Positions 1 through 4,154 of a stretch of 7,340 nt of DNA are shown here, in pieces. The notes beneath the pieces were generated by a model. The model ran no database searches. It was not told where the DNA came from and saw only the letters and a list, made by a program, of their open reading frames with translations. A program made the position numbers and the translations under genes. This DNA comes from Bacillota bacterium (lineage in GTDB: Bacteria > Bacillota > UBA994): NCBI GenBank assembly GCA_018725275.1, contig QLUC01000079.1, positions 1 through 7,340 of the forward strand. Reading direction: 5' to 3'. Numbering within the stretch: the stretch's first letter is position 1; every line of letters begins with the position of its first letter.

Positions 1-60
1 CCATGTTTTATGCTATCACCCCCCCCCATGCCCGTCAAGGATATTTATCGTTAGTTTGAC

Positions 61-196
61 AGCCTTTTCTTGACATGGTGAAGCAGGTGTCCTTGAATCG
101 CCTGCCTTTAGCGAAATCGACATGTTTGATTACCGCAGTAAGATTTCATTCGTCTTCGGGGGACTCTCTCGGCCTCGACTTCACCAAGAAAAGGCT
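61..196. repeat. imperfect 18-bp inverted repeat
   Basis: The left arm AGCCTTTTCTT (61-71) is the exact reverse complement of AAGAAAAGGCT (186-196). GGTGAAG (77-83) is the exact reverse complement of CTTCACC (179-185). The right arm is continuous, while the left arm carries five extra bases (GACAT, 72-76), so a folded RNA would have an 18-bp stem with a 5-nt bulge enclosing 95 nt. The flanking bases show no target-site duplication, which argues against a miniature transposon. Confidence 0.9.
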
Positions 197-202
197 TTTT
201 CT
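61..202 (+). ncRNA. candidate structured RNA (family not recognised)
   Basis: If transcribed on the plus strand, the 18-bp inverted repeat closes a domain with further helices. One is GCAGGTG (83-89) with CGCCTGC (99-105), which includes a U-G wobble pair. Another is GAAATC (113-118) with GATTTC (142-147), stacked directly on TTAC-CGCA-GTAA (130-141) with an 11-nt bulge (119-129). A C-UUCG-G loop sequence lies at 154-159. The closing stem ends in GGCT followed by T residues (196-200), as in a factor-independent terminator; no T-run follows the stem on the other strand. An alternative fold pairs CCTCG (173-177) with CGAGG (206-210) around a small hairpin (187-202), so a switch between two folds is possible. 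The family, function and exact ends are unknown to me, and the domain could instead be a long terminator of an upstream gene. Confidence 0.33.
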
Positions 203-221
203 AGGCGAGGTAAAAAATATT

Positions 222-374
222 TTAGCAACGGTCAAAAAATAAGGTAGAAAGGTACTAGCCCTCATGTGCCGACGCACAACGTCCTAGGTAGCGGCGTGAC
301 ATGGCACGCCGACCCTCCCCGAGGTCGCCGGTTTTTGTGCCGGCGCTACAACTAGGCCAGACTGCGACCTCTAA
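222..374 (+). ncRNA. second cluster of nested hairpins, possible RNA domain
   Basis: A branched fold can be drawn. CCTAG (283-287) plus GTAG (288-291) pair with CTAC (346-349) plus CTAGG (352-356), leaving AA (350-351) as a bulge. Inside are three hairpins: GGCGTG/CACGCC (293-298/305-310), GACC/GGTC (311-314/323-326, alternatively CCTC/GAGG) and CGCCGG/CCGGCG (326-331/340-345, which competes for the bases next to the closing stem). Just upstream lies TGTGC-CGAC-GCACA (265-278). Weaker outer pairings are GGTC (230-233) with GACC (366-369) and TCGTTAG (48-54) with CTAACGA (371-377), the latter joining both halves of the region. The 74-nt branched core (283-356) is about tRNA-sized but has no T-loop, D-loop or CCA end. 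It may be part of the same RNA as the 61-202 domain, or a separate element. Confidence 0.25.
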
Positions 375-441
375 CGACTATTGATGCACTGCCGAAAGTT
401 TAGCTTATGCTTGCTCCTTCCCGTAGCGTGTCCATCTCCTG

Positions 442-447
442 TATAAT
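442..447 (+). promoter_or_regulatory. -10 box (TATAAT) of the acetyltransferase gene
   Basis: A perfect TATAAT lies 41 bp before the start codon at 489, which puts a likely transcript start near 454 and gives a short leader of about 35 nt. The best -35 at 18-bp spacing (TTCCCG, 418-423) is poor and there is no canonical TGn extension, so the promoter may be weak or activator-dependent. If it is real, the gene does not need read-through from the structured region upstream. Confidence 0.5.
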
Positions 448-475
448 GAAAGTGACGTTAATATCGGTATTTTTT

Positions 476-482
476 AAGGGGG
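476..482 (+). promoter_or_regulatory. RBS of the acetyltransferase gene
   Basis: AAGGGGG stands 6 nt before the ATG at 489 and supports that start. Every other gene here whose start can be seen has a similarly strong purine-rich site. Confidence 0.7.
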
Positions 483-488
483 ATATTT

Positions 489-1346
489 ATGGTCCATGTG
501 AGAAGGGCGGCAACGAGCGACACTGAAAGGGTCTTGGCCATGCTCAAGCATATCTGGGACGACGATTATGTGCCGCGTTCCTGGGCAAAATGGGTGGCAG
601 ATGAAAGTAGCGGCCTGGTACTAGTCGCCGAAGCAGGCGAAAACATCGTCGGCACCTGTTATGTCCATTTTTTACCCAATAAATTATGTTGGTTTCAGGC
701 CATGCGGGTTGATGTTGACGCGCGCCGCCTAGGAGTGGGCAGCGCCCTAACTGCCGCCTGCATAGATTTCGCGAGAACAGCGGGCTATCGCAGTGCCTTT
801 CTCGGCATCGACGCCGACAATGCTCCCTCTTTAAACATGAGCGCAAAGGCAGGTTTCAAGAAAATCTGCGAATATTCAAGGGTTGGTCAAAAAATTGCCG
901 CACTAAAAGAGGGCAGCAGCAAAGAAGCCACCCGCTGGCGGATGGCCAAAGAAGATGATATCGACACCTTACTGGCCTTAGGGCAAAGCTATGCCCCGAG
1001 CGGAGCGATTTTTGCCTGCTGGCAGTGGCAACCCTTGTCCAGAGCCGCTATCCAGAGCGTCATCCAGGAAGGGGACCTCTGGGTCTGGGATAACAACGGA
1101 GTCTCGCTCTGGGCTGGTTTCAATAACTTTGGCGACTACGCCGCCCTGTTCCCCATGGCTGGCCCAAAAGAAGAACTACATAGCGCCTTTATGGACCTGC
1201 TTTCTTGGCTGCCGGATGAAAAGGAAACCTTTCTTGAATTGTGGCAGACTCCAGACACCCCCTTGCTCGCGGTAGCCAAGAGCCTAGGTTTTACAGGCGA
1301 CGATGGCTACACCATCTGGGAGCAACGCCTTAGCAATCCTGTCTAG
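489..1346 (+). CDS. GNAT-family N-acetyltransferase with a second, degenerate GNAT-like half
   Basis: This 285-residue cytoplasmic protein probably transfers an acetyl group from acetyl-CoA to an amine; the substrate cannot be told from the sequence. Residues 1 to about 135 form a standard GNAT domain: an N-terminal alpha/beta start (VRRAATSDTERVLAML), strand-turn-helix motif A with the acetyl-CoA pyrophosphate loop R80-L-G-V-G-S85, and a typical end N111-APSLNMSAKAGF ahead of a Tyr. Single-domain members are usually 140-180 residues, so this one is about twice that. Residues 150-285 begin again like a GNAT (RWRMAKEDDIDTLLAL) and end like one (AVAKSLGF then YTIWEQRL), but I see no R/Q-x-x-G-x-G/A loop between, so the second half probably does not bind CoA. 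The start is fixed by an RBS 6 nt upstream. The 3' end overlaps the end of the convergent pepT by 17 bp. It looks monocistronic. Confidence 0.87.
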   Translation: MVHVRRAATSDTERVLAMLKHIWDDDYVPRSWAKWVADESSGLVLVAEAGENIVGTCYVHFLPNKLCWFQAMRVDVDARRLGVGSALTAACIDFARTAGYRSAFLGIDADNAPSLNMSAKAGFKKICEYSRVGQKIAALKEGSSKEATRWRMAKEDDIDTLLALGQSYAPSGAIFACWQWQPLSRAAIQSVIQEGDLWVWDNNGVSLWAGFNNFGDYAALFPMAGPKEELHSAFMDLLSWLPDEKETFLELWQTPDTPLLAVAKSLGFTGDDGYTIWEQRLSNPV

Positions 1347-2577
1347 GCTTAGCCTTGAGGGCATTGTTTTCTATAATTTTGACCACAAGCTCCACTGCTT
1401 TTTCCATGGTCTGGACGGAAGCATACTCATGAGTGCTGTGGTAGTTATGTCCTCCGGTAAAGAGGTTCGGGCAGGGCAGGCCCATGTAGGAAAGGCGCGC
1501 GCCGTCTGTACCGCCGCGGACGGGAGTGGTGATGGGCTCTACCCCGATTTCGCGCATGGCCAGCTTGGCGGCATCGACAATGTGCATCACGGGCAATATC
1601 TTTTCAGCCATATTATAGTAGGAGTCGGCCACCTCGACCATGAACGAACCGGCCCCATACACTCCATTGAGGTAGGCCGCTACTGCTTGCAGACGAGCCT
1701 TGCGACTGACGAACTTTTCCTGGTCATGATCACGAATGATGTACTTTAAAGTGGCCTGCTCGGGCACGCCGTTCATCTCAGTTAAGTGATAGAAGCCCTC
1801 ATAGCCCTCGGTATGGGCGGGGCGTTCGGCACAGGGCAACATGCTGTTAAACTCCTGCCCCATGAGGATGGCATTCCTCATCTTGTTTTTCGAGGCACCG
1901 GGGTGAATGTTTCGCCCCTTGACCGTAATTTTGGCGGAGGCGGCATTGAAGGTCTCGTACTCGATGCCACCCAAAGCGCCGCCATCGAGGGTGTAGGCGT
2001 AGTCCGCCCCGAAAGCTTGCACATCAAACTTGGCAGTGCCACGGGCAATTTCTTCGTCGGGGGTAAACGCCAGACGAACCGTGCCCCTAGGGGTCTCAGG
2101 GTGAGCCAAGAGGTACTCTACGGCCGTGATAATCTCGGCTATGCCCGCTTTGTTATCTGCCCCGAGCAAGGTCGTTCCATCGGTGACCACTAAGTCATGC
2201 CCCTTGAGATGGACAAGCTCCGGATATTCCAGAGGAGAAAGTGTGATCCCAAGACCGTCATTGAGCGAAACGATGCCCCCATCATACTTCTCTACTATGC
2301 GGGGTTTGACCTGAGCCGTGGGGACATCAGCCACCACATCGACATGCGCTATGAAGCCCAAGGTCGGCACCTTGTAGTCAACATTGCCGGGCAAGGTGGC
2401 GTACACATACCCATGTTCGTCGAGGTAAGCATCACCTAGCCCAATTTGCTGCAAATCCGTAACCAGCATTTTGCCTAAGTCTAGCTGTTTGGCGGTACTA
2501 GGCTGGGTGGGCGAATTGGCGTCAGACGCAGTGTCTACCTGCACATACCGCAAGAACCGTTCCAATAATCGTGACAA
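1330..2577 (-). CDS. pepT: peptidase T (tripeptide aminopeptidase, M20B)
   Basis: PepT is a cytoplasmic zinc enzyme that removes the N-terminal residue from tripeptides, completing peptide breakdown. Numbered from the proposed TTG start, the protein has 415 residues, close to the roughly 410 of Bacillus and Salmonella PepT. All the catalytic positions can be placed: H78 and D80 (AHVD), the zinc-bridging D141 (GADNKAG), E175-E176 (TPDEE; E175 likely the general base), D198 (LDGG) and H380 (GGHNYH). The lid-domain signatures NIHPG and KNKMRNA, and the late RGGTDG, are also present. The start is TTG at 2577-2575: a perfect AGGAGGT lies 7 nt upstream, and the protein then begins SRLLERFLRYVQVDT, matching the family N-terminus. 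Two ATG codons at 2598-2593 would put the ribosome-binding site inside the coding region, so they are unlikely starts. The gene is convergent with the acetyltransferase and divergent from the PhzF-like gene. No terminator is visible after its stop. Confidence 0.95.
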   Translation of the reverse strand: MSRLLERFLRYVQVDTASDANSPTQPSTAKQLDLGKMLVTDLQQIGLGDAYLDEHGYVYATLPGNVDYKVPTLGFIAHVDVVADVPTAQVKPRIVEKYDGGIVSLNDGLGITLSPLEYPELVHLKGHDLVVTDGTTLLGADNKAGIAEIITAVEYLLAHPETPRGTVRLAFTPDEEIARGTAKFDVQAFGADYAYTLDGGALGGIEYETFNAASAKITVKGRNIHPGASKNKMRNAILMGQEFNSMLPCAERPAHTEGYEGFYHLTEMNGVPEQATLKYIIRDHDQEKFVSRKARLQAVAAYLNGVYGAGSFMVEVADSYYNMAEKILPVMHIVDAAKLAMREIGVEPITTPVRGGTDGARLSYMGLPCPNLFTGGHNYHSTHEYASVQTMEKAVELVVKIIENNALKAKPRQDC

Positions 2578-2584
2578 TTTAATG

Positions 2585-2591
2585 ACCTCCT
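2585..2591 (-). promoter_or_regulatory. consensus RBS deciding the TTG start of pepT
   Basis: Read on the minus strand, AGGAGGT is followed by a 7-nt spacer (CATTAAA) and TTG. This consensus site lies downstream of the two in-frame ATG codons at 2598-2593, so it moves the start 21 bases inside the longest reading frame. Confidence 0.85.
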
Positions 2592-2637
2592 CCATCATGG
2601 CTTGCCTTTGTCTTTCTCCATCGAGGCTACATTTTCC

Positions 2638-2647
2638 TGCTCGAGCA
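2638..2647. promoter_or_regulatory. 10-bp palindrome in the pepT / PhzF-like divergent spacer
   Basis: TGCTCGAGCA is a perfect palindrome near the middle of the 100-bp region between the divergent genes, where an operator or overlapping promoters would be expected. One further outer pair (C2636 with G2649) continues the symmetry after a mismatch. The nearby promoter elements are weak: TACATT (2628-2633) for the plus strand, and TTGGTC with GAAAAT at 17-bp spacing for the minus strand. No regulator is identified. Confidence 0.3.
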
Positions 2648-2664
2648 AGGAGCGACCAAAAAAA

Positions 2665-2670
2665 GGGAGG
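2665..2670 (+). promoter_or_regulatory. RBS deciding the GTG start of the PhzF-like gene
   Basis: GGGAGG is followed by a 7-nt spacer (ATTGCCC) and GTG at 2678. The open frame extends 207 bases further upstream, through the divergent spacer and across the start of pepT, but that extension has no comparable RBS and no family similarity. Confidence 0.8.
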
Positions 2671-2677
2671 ATTGCCC

Positions 2678-3562
2678 GTGGGCTACCCATTCTATATCCT
2701 AGACGTCTTCACTGCGGAAAAATATGCCGGAAACCAATTGGCCGTGTTCCGCCATACCGCGCTTATGTCCAGCGACGAAATGCAGCTAATTGCCCGGGAA
2801 ATGAATTTCAGCGAGTCAACTTTCATCCACGCCGACCTCGAGCGGGGTAGCGGTTTTGATGTGCGCATCTTTACCCCAAGCGAGGAAATACCCTTTGCCG
2901 GACATCCCACCCTAGGTACCGCCTATGTCATTCAACAAGAAATTATCCGCCGCGAAGTCCCCTCTCTCACTCTCAATCTCAAGGTAGGACCAATCAAGGT
3001 GGACCTAGACTACCTAGCCGGACGCCCCCATATGATGTGGATGAAGCAAGTACCCCCTATCTTCATGCAGCAATTAGCACCGGAAGGCATGGCCGAACTT
3101 TTAGGCGTGACCGGCGAGGACATTGACCACCGCTACCCCATCCAAGAGGTGAGCACGGGACTGCCCTTTATAATAGTGCCCCTAAAAACTCTGGCTGCGG
3201 TCAAGAAGTGCCGTCCGGATACGCAAAAACTCCTTCGGTACGTGGTAGGACTTACCGCTAAAAACATCCTCGTGTTTTCGCCGGAAACCTACCGAGCGGA
3301 AAATAACTTTAATGTAAGGGTCTTCACCGACTACCTAGGCATCCCAGAGGACCCCGCCACGGGCAGCGCCAATGGATGCCTCGCCGCCTACTTAGTCAAG
3401 TACCGTTACCACGGCTCCCCCGTTTTGGTCGCTCGCGTCGAACAGGGCTACGAGGTAAATCGCTTTTCACTGCTGTCCCTTAGGGCGCATGAGGAAGGGG
3501 ACATTATTCACGTCCACGTCGGGGGGCAGGCCGTCCTCGTGGCCAAGGGAGAATTTATCTGA
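2678..3562 (+). CDS. PhzF-family isomerase/epimerase
   Basis: This 294-residue protein belongs to the PhzF family, which shares the diaminopimelate epimerase fold and typically has 260-300 residues. PhzF itself isomerises dihydro-3-hydroxyanthranilate in phenazine synthesis, but most relatives occur outside phenazine clusters and have unknown substrates. Visible signatures are the N-terminal YILDVFTAEKYAGNQLAV, NFSEST with the catalytic Glu (E46), AGHPTLG (74-80), and the C-terminal-half anion-binding loop EDPATGSANG (224-233). All are intact, so the enzyme should be active. No other phenazine gene is present, which argues against a phenazine role here. The GTG start is supported by the GGGAGG 7 nt upstream and leaves the expected family N-terminus. 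The next gene begins 13 bp after the stop and is probably co-transcribed. Confidence 0.92.
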   Translation: MGYPFYILDVFTAEKYAGNQLAVFRHTALMSSDEMQLIAREMNFSESTFIHADLERGSGFDVRIFTPSEEIPFAGHPTLGTAYVIQQEIIRREVPSLTLNLKVGPIKVDLDYLAGRPHMMWMKQVPPIFMQQLAPEGMAELLGVTGEDIDHRYPIQEVSTGLPFIIVPLKTLAAVKKCRPDTQKLLRYVVGLTAKNILVFSPETYRAENNFNVRVFTDYLGIPEDPATGSANGCLAAYLVKYRYHGSPVLVARVEQGYEVNRFSLLSLRAHEEGDIIHVHVGGQAVLVAKGEFI

Positions 3563-3568
3563 GGGAGG
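3563..3568 (+). promoter_or_regulatory. RBS deciding the TTG start of the nitroreductase
   Basis: GGGAGG begins directly after the TGA stop of the PhzF-like gene and stands 7 nt (TTTTATT) before TTG at 3576. The longer frame starting with ATG at 3489 would overlap the PhzF-like gene by 74 bp and add residues with no family similarity. Confidence 0.8.
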
Positions 3569-3575
3569 TTTTATT

Positions 3576-4154
3576 TTGACAAGGGATTTTCAACACGAGA
3601 TCCTGCCGCTGATTGCGACGCGGTGGTCGCCACGGGCCTTCGCCCCCACCCCAGTCGCCAAGGGAGATCTATTAGCCCTTTTTGAGGCGGCGCGCTACGC
3701 ACCATCCTGCTACAACGAACAACCCTGGCGCTTTATCCTCGCGACAACCCCAGAAGAACTATCGACCATGCATTCTATCCTCTTTGCCAGCAACCTCCTC
3801 TGGGCCAAAAGCGCCCCGGTGCTCCTCCTGTTGCTAGCCAAGAAGAGTTTCACGCAGGGCGGCAAGGACAATTACTGGCACATGTTTGACACAGGCACCG
3901 CCTGGGGCTACCTGTCGCTCGAAGCCGAGCGACGCGGGCTCATCACCCACGGCATGGGCGGTTTCAGTAAGAAAAAGGCACAAGAAAGTTACAGCCTACC
4001 TGATGATTTGGCGCCGGTGGCGGTAGTCGCCATTGGGCACAGGGGCAGTAGCGAAGATTTACCGGAGGATTTGCGCGAGCGCGAACAACCTGGGCAACGC
4101 CAACCCCTCGAAAGTCTCTTCTACCTTCCACCCTCGGTGCTCACCGCGAACTAG
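3576..4154 (+). CDS. nitroreductase-family FMN oxidoreductase
   Basis: This is a 192-residue flavoprotein of the nitroreductase family: FMN-bound homodimers that use NAD(P)H to reduce nitro compounds, quinones or similar acceptors. The physiological substrate cannot be read here. Signatures are R17-W-S-P-R21 plus AF (phosphate and isoalloxazine contacts), the ARYAPSCYNEQPWRF segment (39-53) with its Ser and Asn-x-Gln-Pro FMN contacts, D105 and the GTAWGYLSLEAERRGL helix, and HGMGGF (125-130) at the second FMN site. The C-terminal charged stretch ending PLESLFY is usual for the subgroup. The length is normal. The TTG start is chosen from the RBS and leaves TRDFQHEILPLIATRWSPR as N-terminus. 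It follows the PhzF-like gene by 13 bp, suggesting one transcript. Its TAG stop lies within a CTAG shared with the convergent PTS gene. Confidence 0.92.
   Translation: MTRDFQHEILPLIATRWSPRAFAPTPVAKGDLLALFEAARYAPSCYNEQPWRFILATTPEELSTMHSILFASNLLWAKSAPVLLLLLAKKSFTQGGKDNYWHMFDTGTAWGYLSLEAERRGLITHGMGGFSKKKAQESYSLPDDLAPVAVVAIGHRGSSEDLPEDLREREQPGQRQPLESLFYLPPSVLTAN

Larger units (their letters stand above)
1..488. other. gene-free left-edge region, structure-rich
   Basis: No convincing open reading frame lies in this stretch on either strand. It carries a run of nine C (19-27), an 18-bp imperfect inverted repeat (61-83 with 179-196), an A/T-rich patch (211-240), a cluster of short GC-rich hairpins (265-345) and, at the right end, the promoter and RBS of the acetyltransferase gene. 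I saw no T-box sequence, B12 box, SRP GGAA-loop core, tmRNA ends, RNase P core or tRNA T-loop. Both the density of inverted repeats and the lack of coding potential suggest one or two structured RNAs rather than a decayed gene, but this is read by eye. Confidence 0.6.

Noticed and set aside
61..196. Inverted repeat as a miniature transposable element
   Set aside because: No target-site duplication flanks it, the arms are unequal because of a 5-nt bulge, and the interior folds like an RNA.
259..270. CCTCATGTGCCG resembles a stretch I recall from Bacillus SRP RNA
   Set aside because: The SRP core with its GGAA loop and asymmetric internal loop is absent, so a short match is most likely chance.
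285..300. AGGTAGCGGCGTGAC looks a little like the end of a c-di-GMP-I riboswitch
   Set aside because: The preceding conserved elements of that riboswitch (GCAAACC, GACGCAAAGCC, the tetraloop receptor) are not present.
283..356. A 74-nt branched fold of about tRNA size
   Set aside because: There is no T-loop, D-loop, anticodon-arm geometry or CCA end, and the stem lengths are wrong for a tRNA.
1786..2193. 135-codon plus-strand frame inside pepT
   Set aside because: It is opposite a gene with all catalytic residues intact and has no RBS or recognisable domain.
2471..2677. Upstream extension of the PhzF-like frame across the divergent spacer and the pepT start
   Set aside because: The family N-terminus begins at the GTG at 2678, which has a strong RBS; the extension is antisense to pepT.
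3489..3575. Upstream extension of the nitroreductase frame into the PhzF-like gene
   Set aside because: No RBS and no family similarity, whereas the TTG at 3576 has GGGAGG at 7 nt.
4136..4147. CGGT-GCTC-ACCG hairpin as terminator of the nitroreductase gene
   Set aside because: It lies inside the coding region, is only four pairs long and has no T-run.
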